Positions 1-7,832 are shown, numbered from the stretch's first letter. The stretch is 53,276 nucleotides of DNA from Burkholderiaceae bacterium (GCA_018261755.1 JAGTRJ010000031.1:1-53276), one strand, 5' to 3'. Made by a program: numbers and translations. The notes: generated from the letters alone by a model not told the origin.

Positions 1-479
1 GGTTCAAACTGCAAGCCGGTCTTGAACAGCGGATCGGGCGTGACCAGCATGTCGATTTCATGCCCGAACAGCGCGCCAATGCCGCCGAACTGGAATTTCT
101 GCCGCACGTCCATGTCCACATCCGGCCAGGCATCGAGATAGGACGACGCGATTTTCATCAGCCACTGATAGCACGGGTGGCACTCCATGCCGATGCGCAG
201 CGTGCCGCGCTCTCCCCTGGCAAACTGGCGCAAACGTTCTTCAGCCAATTCAAACTGGGGCAGCACCCGGTTCGCCACCGCCAGCAGATATTGTCCCGCC
301 GGGGTCAGGCGCAGGCGGCGCCCTTCCCGCAGCCAGATGTCGGTGCCAAGCTGCTGCTCCAGTTTGCGCATGCTGTGGCTCAGTGCCGACTGCGTCAGGC
401 ACAATTCACCGGCGGCCGCTGTCAGCGACCCTTGCCGTTCCACTTCCCGAATGATGGACAAATGCACCCGATCAAGCAT
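1..479 (-). CDS. metR: LysR-family regulator MetR, C-terminus cut by window edge
   Basis: About 159 N-terminal residues are present; the rest lies beyond the window. The protein opens MLDRVHLSIIREVERQGSLT and carries a LysR winged helix-turn-helix over roughly residues 1-60, including LTQSALSHSMRKLE. The start of the effector-binding domain (RGTLRIGMECHPC) follows from about residue 90. The sequence up to that point resembles MetR, the homocysteine-responsive activator of methionine genes. It is transcribed away from metE, the classical metR/metE arrangement. The ATG at 479 was chosen because it gives the conserved MetR N-terminus; no good Shine-Dalgarno sequence precedes it. The operator-like site at 479-491 overlaps this start, which would suit autoregulation (inference). 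Confidence 0.88.
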   Translation of the reverse strand, partial: MLDRVHLSIIREVERQGSLTAAAGELCLTQSALSHSMRKLEQQLGTDIWLREGRRLRLTPAGQYLLAVANRVLPQFELAEERLRQFARGERGTLRIGMECHPCYQWLMKIASSYLDAWPDVDMDVRQKFQFGGIGALFGHEIDMLVTPDPLFKTGLQFE

Positions 480-512
480 GAGATATTTTCATTGATTGTT
501 GAGTAAATATCA
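479..512. promoter_or_regulatory. Two MetR-box-like sites between metR and metE
   Basis: Two 13-bp sites resemble the MetR consensus TGAA-N5-TTCA. TGAGATATTTTCA at 479-491 matches 7 of 8 consensus positions, and TGAGTAAATATCA at 500-512 matches 6 of 8. Their starts are 21 bp apart, about two helical turns, so both face one side of the DNA. They lie in the AT-rich divergent spacer where MetR would activate metE and repress itself. Binding is inferred from pattern and position only. Confidence 0.5.
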
Positions 513-572
513 TTTTACTTCATGGATTGCCGTCACTACCATTCCATTTTCATTTGAAAGTGGACTCCGATC

Positions 573-2802
573 ATGACGACGATTCATAACCTTGGTTTTC
601 CCCGCATTGGCGCCAAACGCGAATTGAAGTTCGCGCAAGAGGCTTACTGGAACGGCGCTAGTTCGCGCGACACGCTCAAGTCGTTCGGCGCCGATTTGCG
701 TCAACGCTATTGGGCCGAGCAGGCCGGACTCGATTGGGTGCCTGTGGGTGACTTTTCCTTCTACGACCACATGCTCGACATGAGCTTCACGCTGGGCAAC
801 CTGCCGGAGCGAGTGCAGGGCTTCCATGGTGATGCGCTGGACAATTATTTCCGCATCGCGCGCGGCCGTTCGGCGCAGGCCGCCGATGAGCATTGCGCCT
901 GTTGCGGTGGCGTTGCTGCGGGCGAAATGACGAAATGGTTCGATACCAATTATCACTACATCGTGCCGGAATTCAACGCAGCGACGCAATTCAAGCTCGA
1001 TCCTTCCCGCCTGCTGGAACAACTGGCCGATGCGCAGGCGCAGGGTGTCAAGGCCAAGCCGGTCATCGTCGGCCCAGTGACTTATCTGGCGCTGGGCAAG
1101 GCGAAAGACGACTCCGACAAGCTTGCGTTGCTGCCGCGCCTGTTGCCGGTATATCGCGAATTGCTGGAAACGCTGGCAGCTCATGGCATCGAATGGGTGC
1201 AGATCGACGAACCCTTGCTGGTGACCGAACTGGATGCCGCATACGTACTTCGGGCAATTGCAGGAAAATCGCGCGTTGGCAGCGAGCCTGCCAGTGGCCG
1301 GTTTGCATATTGATGCGATCAACGGTCGCGACGATGTGGCGCCGTTGCTGGATATCTTGCCGGAGAACACGGTCGTTTCTCTGGGTGTGATCAATGGTCG
1401 CAACATCTGGAAAACCGACCTCAACGCCGTGCTGGACTGGGTTGAACCGATCGCAAAACGTCTTGGTGACCGTTTGTGGCTTGCGCCGTCGTGTTCGCTG
1501 CTGCATGTGCCGGTCGACCTAAACAGCGAAGTCAAGATGGAGGCCGAAGTGAAATCGTGGCTGGCGTTTGCACTGCAAAAGCTGGACGAATTGCTGGTGC
1601 TGGCGAAGGCGCTGCGCGCAGGACGCGCCGCCGTCAAGGACGAACTGGCCGCCAACCAGGCGGCGATCGAATCGCGCCGCCATTCGCGACGGGTGAACAA
1701 TCCACAAGTCAAGGCCGCGCTGGGCAAAATCGATGCGAGGCTGGGGCGGCGCCACAGCGCCTACGCCCAGCGCGCCGCGAAGCAGGCAGCATTGCTGAAA
1801 CTGCCGCTGTATCCGACCACGACCATCGGTTCGTTCCCGCAAACGGCGGACATCCGTCAGGCACGCAGCCAGTTCAAGTCGGGTGGACTCGACGCCGCTG
1901 GTTACAGGGCGGCAATGCAGGCAGCGATTTCCTTGAGTGTGTGCGAACAGGAAGAACTCGGTCTGGACGTGCTGGTGCACGGCGAAGCCGAGCGCAACGA
2001 CATGGTCGAATACTTCGGCGAGCAGCTCGAAGGTTATGTGTTCAGCCAGTTCGGCTGGGTGCAATCCTACGGTTCACGCTGCGTGAAACCGCCGATCCTG
2101 TTCGGCGACATCAGCCGTCCGCGACCGATGACGGTTGAGTGGATCACCTATGCGCAATCACTCACCAGCAAACCGATGAAGGGCATGCTGACCGGCCCGG
2201 TCACCATCCTGAACTGGTCTTTCGTGCGCGACGACCAGCCGCGTTCGGTATCCTGCAAGCAGCTAGCGCTGGCGATGCGCGGCGAAGTGCTGGATCTGGA
2301 AAAGGCAGGCGTGCGCGTGATCCAGATCGATGAAGCGGCGCTGCGCGAAGGCCTGCCGCTGCGCAAGGCGCAATGGAACGAATATCTCGACTGGGCGGTC
2401 GAATCGTTCCGCATCACGGCTAACGGCGTGCAAGACGATACGCAGATCCATACCCACATGTGCTATTCGGAATTCAACGATATCATCGCCTCAATTGCCG
2501 ACATGGATGCCGACGTGATCACCATCGAATGTTCGCGATCAGACATGGAACTGCTCGACGCCTTCGATCATTTTAATTATCCGAATGAGATCGGGCCGGG
2601 CGTGTATGACATCCACTCGCCCAACATTCCGACGCAGGAGCATATGGAGCAGTTGATGAAGAAGGCGGCGGAACGGATTCCGGCCGGACGTCTGTGGGTC
2701 AATCCGGATTGCGGCTTGAAGACGCGCCAGTGGTCGGAGGTGATTCCAGCCTTGACCAACATGGTGGCGGCGGCGAAATCGCTGCGTGCGGCAGCAGTGT
2801 AA
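573..2802 (+). pseudogene. metE: Cobalamin-independent methionine synthase MetE, broken by internal deletion
   Basis: MetE transfers a methyl group from 5-methyltetrahydropteroyl-triglutamate to homocysteine without B12. The reading frame from 573 encodes a normal N-terminal half ([20 protein letters not shown]) up to about residue 221, ending [13 protein letters not shown]. The expected next stretch of about 22 residues is missing. The gene resumes in another frame at about 1235 with [13 protein letters not shown] and then runs intact to 2802. The C-terminal half keeps the zinc and substrate motifs [18 protein letters not shown] and [10 protein letters not shown] deletion of roughly 60-70 nt (length 3n+2) explains both the missing residues and the frame change. 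As written, the gene gives only a truncated 246-residue product. It is either a recent pseudogene or an assembly error; reads across 1220-1250 would decide. Confidence 0.9.
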
Positions 2803-2860
2803 CGCACGCAGCAGGCGTGGCCTGCCATTGCCGCATCAAGCGGAGGATGGCTGGCCAGTT

Positions 2861-3328
2861 TCAGGCGCAAAGCGCGTGTTTTACGTCGAATAGCCGGAGC
2901 AGGCGCTGGTTGTCGGAACCGCGCCAGGGCAAGGTATTGGGCTGATCCTGCTGGTATGGGCCGTCGATCAGGACATCGACATCCCGCAGCAATGGCAGAT
3001 GCTGGACTTGTTCGTACAGGTATCCGGTCCATAGCCAGATGTCCTTGTCCGGATAGCGCTGCTTGAAACGTCGGCACAGATCAGCAATGGCATCCCGGTT
3101 GGCCGGATGCAACGGGTCGCCGCCACTCAGGCTCAGGCCGTCATGATTTTCGCACAGGTCGAGGAGGGTTTCCCGAACCTCTGGCGTGAACGGCTGTCCC
3201 AAATGGCGGTTCCAGAGCGCACGATTGTGGCAGCCCGGGCAGGCATGCCGGCATCCGGTCACGAACAGGGTGACCCGCAAGCCTTCGCCGTTGAGCACAT
3301 CGCAGGGATAATAACGATCGTAGTTCAT
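2861..3328 (-). CDS. nrdG: Anaerobic ribonucleotide reductase activase NrdG
   Basis: A radical-SAM enzyme of 155 residues that puts the glycyl radical on NrdD. The 4Fe-4S motif CRHACPGC (CxxxCxxC) lies at about residues 26-33, followed by the typical SLSGGDPLHPANR segment near residue 69. The length matches the E. coli protein. The ATG overlaps the nrdD stop by 4 bp (ATGA), so the two are translationally coupled in one transcript. Function depends on flavodoxin or another low-potential donor, so it works only without oxygen. No terminator is obvious in the 58 bp to the convergent metE end. Confidence 0.95.
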   Translation of the reverse strand: MNYDRYYPCDVLNGEGLRVTLFVTGCRHACPGCHNRALWNRHLGQPFTPEVRETLLDLCENHDGLSLSGGDPLHPANRDAIADLCRRFKQRYPDKDIWLWTGYLYEQVQHLPLLRDVDVLIDGPYQQDQPNTLPWRGSDNQRLLRLFDVKHALCA

Positions 3329-5577
3329 GCGTCCGCTTGCAAGTGTTTCACGCGGCGGATCACTTCCTTCTGTTTGCCGGCGTTGAACGGCCGCGCATTC
3401 GGGCTACCCAGATAACCGCACACGCGCCGGGTGACCGACAGGCTGGAGCCATCGCGGTTGCCGCACTCGGGGCAGGCAAATCCTTCCGGTGTCGCCTTCG
3501 CTTCGCCCATGAAGCCGCATTGTCCGCACGAATCCACCGGCGTATTGGTGCCGAAATAGGGCACGTTTTCCATCGCGAAATCCCAGATGCGCTCCAGCGC
3601 CTTGAGATTGTGGCGCATGTTCGGCAGTTCGACATAGGTGATGTGGCCGCCGGAAGCAAGTTCGGCGAAGCCTTTCTCGAATGCGATCTTCTCGAACGGC
3701 GTGACCTTGCGCGCGACATCCAGATGGAATGAGTTGGTGTAATAGCCCTTGTCGGTCACGCCGGGCAGGACGCCAAAGCGTTGCGTGTCGAGTTTGCAGA
3801 AGCGATGGCACAGCGATTCGCTCGGGGTGGAATAGAGCGAGAAACCCCAGCCGGATTCCTCTTTCCAGCGTTTGGTCGCCTGTGCGAGGTAGGCCACGAC
3901 TTCATGCAGGAAAGCTTGCGCCTCCTGGTTGTCAAACGGATGTTGGCCAAACATCAGCAGCGCCACTTCATGCAGCCCGATATAACCGAGCGAAACGGAA
4001 GCGCGGCCATGGCGGAACAGATCGAGGATATCGTCGTTCGGCTTCAGGCGGACGCCGAAGGCGCCTTCGGTATACAGAATCGGCGCGATATTGGCCTTGA
4101 TGCCTTTGAGGCGGTCAATCCGCACCAGCAGCGCCTGGAATGCCAGTTCCAGCCGCTGGTCGAGAATCTGGAAGAACTTTTCGCGATCCTGTTTGGCTTC
4201 GATGGCAATTCGCGGCAGGTTCAGGCTGACCACGCCGAGGTTGTTGCGCCCGGCCAGCACTTCATCGCCTTTTTCATCGTGCCAGACGTTCAGGAAGCTG
4301 CGGCAGCCCATCGGCGAAACCGGGATCGAGGAACCGGTCAGCTGGCGGTTCAGCTTGGTCGAGATGATGTCCGGGTACATGCGTTTGGACGCGCATTCCA
4401 GCGCCAGCTGCTTGATGTCGTAATTCGGATCGGCCTGCTTCAGGTTGATCCCTTCCTCGATGAAGAACACCAGTTTCGGAAATACCGGTGTCACGCCTTC
4501 CTTGCCGATGCCCCTGATGCGAACCTGCAGGATCGCTTTCTGCACCGCGCGCGCCTGCCAGCTGGTTCCCATGCCGAACGAAAAGGTTACGAACGGTTGC
4601 TGGCCGTTGGAGCTGAACAGCGTGTTGATTTCATATTCGCACGCCTGAATGCCGTCATAGGTTTCTTTTTCGGTGCGTTCGCGCGCGAAGCGTTCGCCAT
4701 CGGCAATCTCATACTGGCGCGCAATTTCCAGGTTTTTTTCGTATGATTTCTGCACATACGGCGCGAGGGTTTCATCAATGTTCGGGATGGTCGTGCCGCC
4801 GTATTGGTGGCTGGCCACCTGCGCAATGATTTGCGCCGTGACCGCGCAGGCGACGCCAACCGACTTCGGGCTTTCAATGCCGGCGTTGCCGAGGTGGAAG
4901 CCGTGCTCAAGCATCCCTTTCAAATCGACCAGGCAGCAGTTGGTGAACGGCAGGAAGGGCGAGTAGTCCAGATCGTGAAAGTGCAGCGCGCCGCTGTCGT
5001 GCGCCTGCAGCACCTCCTTCGACAGGAAGTTGCTGGCAAACTGTTTCGACACGATGCCCGCCATCAAATCGCGCATCACCGGGAAAACGTTGGCATCCTT
5101 GTTGGCATTTTCGGTCACGGCTTCGGCATCGGTCTTGTCAACCAGCCCCATCAGCTGCGCATGCAACGCCGATCCCTTGACGCGGATGCTGTCGCGATCA
5201 TGGCGATACTCGATGTAGATCCGCGCCACTTCCGGGTACAGTTTCATCAGCGCATCTTCGACGTATTGCTGAATCGACGGAATATCGAGGATATTGCCCG
5301 CATGGTTGCGGCAACATTCTTCAACCTCGGATGCCACCGCCAGTGCGACCGCATTGGGATTCGAGACCTGCGCCGCAACGGCCGCCTTTTGGCAGGCGGT
5401 AACCACTTTCAGGATATCGAACGTGGCCACAGCGCCATCCCGCTTGAGGATGAAACGGGGCAGTGACTGCTGAAGACCGGAGGTGCCCTGGCTGAAGTGA
5501 TGCTCGATTTGAGAATCAGCCAAAGAAATGTGCTCTCTTGCCGCGCCTGATTTGTGAATGAGAGTGGTGCCGTGCAT
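3325..5577 (-). CDS. nrdD: Anaerobic (class III) ribonucleoside-triphosphate reductase NrdD
   Basis: A 750-residue oxygen-sensitive enzyme that reduces ribonucleoside triphosphates to deoxy forms using a glycyl radical. An N-terminal ATP-cone begins near residue 42 (FILKRDGAVATFDILKV). The catalytic barrel includes YGGTTIPNIDE and SPMGCRSFL. A zinc site of two CxxC pairs (CGQCG, CPECG) precedes the radical loop RRVCGYLGS, with the radical glycine at about residue 721. The frame is open to 5742, but I chose the ATG at 5577 because GGGAAG lies about 9 nt upstream and because the longer version would translate the riboswitch. nrdG follows with a 4-bp overlap. Upstream lie a candidate B12 riboswitch, a promoter and two NrdR-like boxes. 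Confidence 0.95.
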   Translation of the reverse strand: MHGTTLIHKSGAAREHISLADSQIEHHFSQGTSGLQQSLPRFILKRDGAVATFDILKVVTACQKAAVAAQVSNPNAVALAVASEVEECCRNHAGNILDIPSIQQYVEDALMKLYPEVARIYIEYRHDRDSIRVKGSALHAQLMGLVDKTDAEAVTENANKDANVFPVMRDLMAGIVSKQFASNFLSKEVLQAHDSGALHFHDLDYSPFLPFTNCCLVDLKGMLEHGFHLGNAGIESPKSVGVACAVTAQIIAQVASHQYGGTTIPNIDETLAPYVQKSYEKNLEIARQYEIADGERFARERTEKETYDGIQACEYEINTLFSSNGQQPFVTFSFGMGTSWQARAVQKAILQVRIRGIGKEGVTPVFPKLVFFIEEGINLKQADPNYDIKQLALECASKRMYPDIISTKLNRQLTGSSIPVSPMGCRSFLNVWHDEKGDEVLAGRNNLGVVSLNLPRIAIEAKQDREKFFQILDQRLELAFQALLVRIDRLKGIKANIAPILYTEGAFGVRLKPNDDILDLFRHGRASVSLGYIGLHEVALLMFGQHPFDNQEAQAFLHEVVAYLAQATKRWKEESGWGFSLYSTPSESLCHRFCKLDTQRFGVLPGVTDKGYYTNSFHLDVARKVTPFEKIAFEKGFAELASGGHITYVELPNMRHNLKALERIWDFAMENVPYFGTNTPVDSCGQCGFMGEAKATPEGFACPECGNRDGSSLSVTRRVCGYLGSPNARPFNAGKQKEVIRRVKHLQADA

Positions 5578-5685
5578 TTGACGCTTCCCGTGTTGTGTCA
5601 GTGTGTCCGGCCAAAACCGTTTGCGAGACGGCCATTGGTGGAAAATTGGCTGTCTGTTGCCGGGACACCCGCCCATGTTGAAAAA

Positions 5686-5858
5686 GGTTGCCTGAGGCAG
5701 TTCTCCTGGTTGTTGCCTGATTGCATCCTGCATCTGGCCCAACAGAACCAGTGGCAGAAGCGAAAGTTGAGCAACCAGTTTGGCTGGTGGGGATGTTTTG
5801 CCAACGTGCTGGGCACGCTGCCGAATTCCCGTTTAATCCCTTGGGGGGAGCACCATCA
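5686..5858 (-). promoter_or_regulatory. Candidate cobalamin (B12) riboswitch in the nrdD leader
   Basis: Read on the minus strand, the leader shows aptamer landmarks in the correct order: GGTGCTCCCC, then GGATTAAACGGGAATTCGG (the conserved AAACGGGAA block), CTGCCACTGG, and finally CCAGGAGAACTGCCTCAGG, close to the family ending CAGGAGACCTGCC. The start coincides with the predicted transcription start at about 5860. It ends roughly 110 nt before the nrdD ATG, leaving room for an expression platform. B12 riboswitches often switch off B12-independent isozymes when cobalamin is present. Controlling class III reductase this way implies a B12-dependent NrdJ elsewhere (inference). The central part is less conserved than usual, so covariance-model scoring is needed. 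Confidence 0.65.
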
Positions 5859-5867
5859 ATGCAGGCT

Positions 5868-5897
5868 AGTGTATGCTTTTTGATTTGGCACGGTCAA
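5868..5897 (-). promoter_or_regulatory. Predicted sigma70 promoter of nrdDG
   Basis: On the minus strand, TTGACC (5897-5892) and TACACT (5873-5868) are separated by 18 bp. The predicted start, about 5860, falls at the beginning of the riboswitch aptamer, which supports the assignment. The NrdR-like boxes lie directly upstream. Confidence 0.5.
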
Positions 5898-5907
5898 GAG
5901 TTCGGAT

Positions 5908-5949
5908 ACTACATGTAGTTAAAAAATGGCTTGACTCACTACATATAGT
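5908..5949. promoter_or_regulatory. Pair of NrdR-like boxes upstream of nrdD
   Basis: ACTACATGTAGT (5908-5919, a perfect palindrome) and ACTACATATAGT (5938-5949, inside CACTACATATAGTG) resemble the NrdR consensus ACACTATATATAGTGT. Their centres are 30 bp apart, three helical turns, as expected for cooperative NrdR binding. NrdR is the ATP/dATP-sensing repressor of ribonucleotide reductase operons. The boxes sit immediately upstream of the predicted -35 of nrdD. No nrdR gene lies in this window. Confidence 0.75.
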
Positions 5950-6029
5950 GTATTTGACACCATTCAGACCAAGGCTTGCGCGAAGTCGGGTTTAATCGAC
6001 TGTCAAAGATCAACCTTTTATGAAACAAA

Positions 6030-6047
6030 TCAATTCAGATGAATTGA
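6030..6047. repeat. 18-bp palindrome in AT-rich intergenic DNA
   Basis: TCAATTCAGATGAATTGA is a perfect inverted repeat of 7 bp with a 4-bp spacer. It lies between the nrdD promoter and the tnsA remnant. It could be an operator for nrdD or for the accessory patch; it is not a clean FNR site. Confidence 0.35.
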
Positions 6048-6125
6048 ATTAGTTCAGAAGTTGCGAGATAAAGTGCAAAAGTTAGCAAGATTTTCTTCGG
6101 CGCTTTATTTTCTGGGGGGCTGTTC

Positions 6126-6238
6126 ATGTCTGTGCGCAAGATCCCGAAAAACTATCTGGCTGTAACTGGCAGCTTTGCCAGCCGCAAAAAAGTCAGAGGA
6201 GCGACTTTGAGTCCTTTCTGGACAAGGAGTATAGCTAA
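6126..6238 (+). pseudogene. Remnant of a TnsA-like transposon endonuclease (N-terminus only)
   Basis: The frame starting at 6126 encodes MSVRKIPKNYLAVTGSFASR, which resembles the beginning of TnsA-family endonucleases of Tn7-like heteromeric transposases. About 27 codons in, the coherent sequence moves to another frame, where DFESFLDKEYS (6203-6235) continues the same family pattern (FES-LEK-Y). A TAA then follows at 6236. The gene therefore has a frameshift and is cut off after about 37 of an expected 200 or more residues. No TnsB or TnsC remnant was seen. A G-rich ribosome site (GGGGGG) precedes the ATG. Family assignment rests on short motif similarity recalled from the family. Confidence 0.6.
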
Positions 6239-6385
6239 CGGGATGCAATGCCCTTCATCGGATATAATCAAGCCATCTGGCAGGCGCAATGCCTGCTGGA
6301 TTTTCAATTGTAAAGGTTCCTTGGATATGTTGGAGATTGTAGCAATCCGATAACTCACCCGATTTTCGGTGTGTCAGTTATCGCT

Positions 6386-6403
6386 ATGCAAAAAAGTTGG
6401 TGA
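6386..6403 (+). other. Possible leader peptide upstream of topAI (MQKSW-stop)
   Basis: ATGCAAAAAAGTTGGTGA encodes five residues and a stop. Directly after it, the stretch CGACCCTGCGGGTTCG (6403-6418) can form a small hairpin. In E. coli the topAI-yjhQP operon is reported to be controlled through translation of an upstream leader ORF, so a short ORF here is worth recording. No Shine-Dalgarno sequence is visible, and the match may be chance. Confidence 0.15.
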
Positions 6404-6458
6404 CGACCCTGCGGGTTCGTTGCCTGTTGTGCATTTTGATTGCTTAAAAACTCCCAAC

Positions 6459-6716
6459 ATGAACATTTCAAAGCCTGAGCAGAGGACTCTCCATGTCCTC
6501 GCCAAAGGTGGCCGCATCGTGCATAGGCGCGATGAGAATGGCCGCATTTCATCTGTCGATTGTTTCACCCGCGACGGTTTTCTTTTGACGGACTGCTCGC
6601 TCTACGTCTTCAAGAGACTGCGAAGCAAACGCCTCATATGTTCCAAGAATGGGCTGCCGTACCAAATAAATAAGGCTGGCCTTCGCGCCGTTCGCTCGCA
6701 ACTCGACAATCAATAA
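6459..6716 (+). CDS. topAI: TopAI/YjhX-family toxin, topoisomerase I inhibitor
   Basis: The product is 85 residues, the same length as E. coli YjhX (TopAI), and keeps the family pattern: [47 protein letters not shown] and [12 protein letters not shown]. coli TopAI binds and inhibits DNA topoisomerase I and is neutralised by the adjacent YjhQ acetyltransferase-like antitoxin. The frame is open further upstream, but the ATG at 6459 gives the family N-terminus. In E. coli the order is topAI-yjhQ-yjhP; here yjhP follows after 193 bp and yjhQ is absent. The surrounding DNA is AT-richer than the flanks, consistent with horizontal gain. Toxicity here is inferred. Confidence 0.85.
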   Translation: MNISKPEQRTLHVLAKGGRIVHRRDENGRISSVDCFTRDGFLLTDCSLYVFKRLRSKRLICSKNGLPYQINKAGLRAVRSQLDNQ

Positions 6717-6745
6717 ATCACTTTGGGCAAGGTCACATGGCGACC

Positions 6746-6871
6746 ATTGCTCTCGACTCGCTGGAATAAAAAGACGTGATTGTCGCTGTCAGGAATCAGA
6801 GCATTACCGATGACGAATCGATTTGCAGACGAAATGGTCTTGCGTTTTTGACAGCGACGCACAAGAGCAAT
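6746..6871. repeat. Nested inverted repeats between topAI and yjhP
   Basis: ATTGCTCT (6746-6753) pairs with AGAGCAAT (6864-6871), and inside it GTCGCTGTCA (6782-6791) pairs with TGACAGCGAC (6849-6858). The arms are correctly nested, so the 193-bp gap where yjhQ would lie could fold into one long hairpin or be the relic of a small element. There is no gene in this gap. Chance pairing cannot be excluded. Confidence 0.35.
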
Positions 6872-6909
6872 ACTGACCCAATCCATTCACACGTTTAAGG
6901 AGTTTTTCA

Positions 6910-7656
6910 ATGGACATTCCAAGAATATTCAACATCACTGAAAGCGCTCACCGCATTCATAATCCGTTTACGCCCGAAAAGTTCGCTACGCTCGGCGCAG
7001 CCTTGAGGCTGAAACCTGGTACACAGATTCTCGATCTTGGAAGTGGCTCAGGGGAAATGATGTGCACCTGGGCACGTGATTACGGCATCAGGGGTACTGG
7101 CATCGACATGAGCCCGTTGTTTACCGAGCAAGCGAAATGCCGTGCAAAGGAACTCAGTGTTTCGGGGCAGGTCAACTTCATTCACGGTGATGCTGCCGGT
7201 TATGTTTCTGATGAGAAAGTCGGTCTGGCAGCCTGTGTCGGTGCTACGTGGATCGCCGGTGGCGTTGCGGGCACGATCGAGCTTCTGGCGCGGAGTCTAT
7301 GCACCGGCGGGATCATTCTTATTGGCGAACCCTACTGGCATAGACTCCCGCCAACGGAGGATATCGCCAAGGGGTGTTTAACCAACACAATCTCTGACTT
7401 TCTCCAGCTAGCCGAACTCCTCGTGTTTTTTGACCAGATTGGCTATGACGTGGTTGAAATGGTGCTGGCTGATCAGAACGGCTGGGATAGATACGAGGCG
7501 GCCAAATGGCTCACAATGCGCCGATGGCTTGATGCCAATCCTGCCGATGAACTCGCGGATGAGGTTCGGGCCATGCTGACCTCGGAACCGAAACGCTACG
7601 CCACGTACACACGCGAATACTTGGGTTGGGGGGTATTCGCGCTGATGGCGCGGTAG
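6910..7656 (+). CDS. yjhP: YjhP-type SAM-dependent methyltransferase
   Basis: A 248-residue class I methyltransferase. The SAM-binding glycine-rich loop is ILDLGSGSGEM (about residues 39-49), followed by the acidic strand end GTGIDMSPL and a motif-II-like HGDAAGYV. The opening MDIPRIFNITESAHRIHNPF and the tail GWGVFALMAR resemble E. coli YjhP closely. AAGGAG lies 8 nt before the ATG. In E. coli the gene ends the topAI-yjhQP operon. Its substrate is unknown there and here. It is separated from topAI by 193 bp lacking yjhQ. An inverted repeat follows the stop codon. Confidence 0.85.
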   Translation: MDIPRIFNITESAHRIHNPFTPEKFATLGAALRLKPGTQILDLGSGSGEMMCTWARDYGIRGTGIDMSPLFTEQAKCRAKELSVSGQVNFIHGDAAGYVSDEKVGLAACVGATWIAGGVAGTIELLARSLCTGGIILIGEPYWHRLPPTEDIAKGCLTNTISDFLQLAELLVFFDQIGYDVVEMVLADQNGWDRYEAAKWLTMRRWLDANPADELADEVRAMLTSEPKRYATYTREYLGWGVFALMAR

Positions 7657-7669
7657 GTTCTGGAACTCA

Positions 7670-7703
7670 TGAGGGGCACATCAGTCTCTGGGAGTGCCCC
7701 TCA
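7670..7703. terminator. Strong inverted repeat after yjhP, possible terminator
   Basis: TGAGGGGCAC (7670-7679) and GTGCCCCTCA (7694-7703) form a perfect 10-bp stem with a 14-nt loop, 14 bp after the yjhP stop. No T-run follows on either strand, so it may be a processing or pausing hairpin rather than an intrinsic terminator. Confidence 0.4.
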
Positions 7704-7789
7704 GATTGATCTGAGGTGAAGCAAAAAAGATGGCAAGTTATTGTTTATTCTAGATGTTTTTCGATTTATCACTGAAGTCGATAATTGAC

Positions 7790-7818
7790 TTGTCTCATCA
7801 GTTTCTAAATTGTCTCAT
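7790..7818 (+). repeat. Two direct copies of TTGTCTCAT
   Basis: TTGTCTCAT occurs at 7790-7798 and 7810-7818, a 20-bp period, at the edge of the accessory patch just before lipA. Spaced short repeats like this occur at ends of some transposons. No matching inverted copy was found on the other side of the patch. Confidence 0.25.
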
Positions 7819-7832
7819 TACTTACTGATTAT

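Noticed and set aside
60-506. Plus-strand open frame of 148 codons at the window start
   Set aside because: It is antisense to the clearly recognisable metR and has no family resemblance.
510-1727. Long minus-strand open frame of 405 codons
   Set aside because: It lies opposite metE and even crosses its deletion. The sequence has the low-complexity look of a GC-rich antisense frame.
5578-5742. Upstream extension of NrdD to a start at 5742
   Set aside because: It would translate the riboswitch region; the extra residues do not resemble NrdD, and the ATG at 5577 has a ribosome site.
6001-6050. FNR box for nrdDG
   Set aside because: TTGAT-like halves occur (for example opposite 6008-6013), but no site approaches TTGAT-N4-ATCAA on both arms.
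6152-6358. Minus-strand open frame of 68 codons over the tnsA remnant
   Set aside because: Its second half is exactly antisense to the TnsA-like fragment; no ribosome site or family match supports it.
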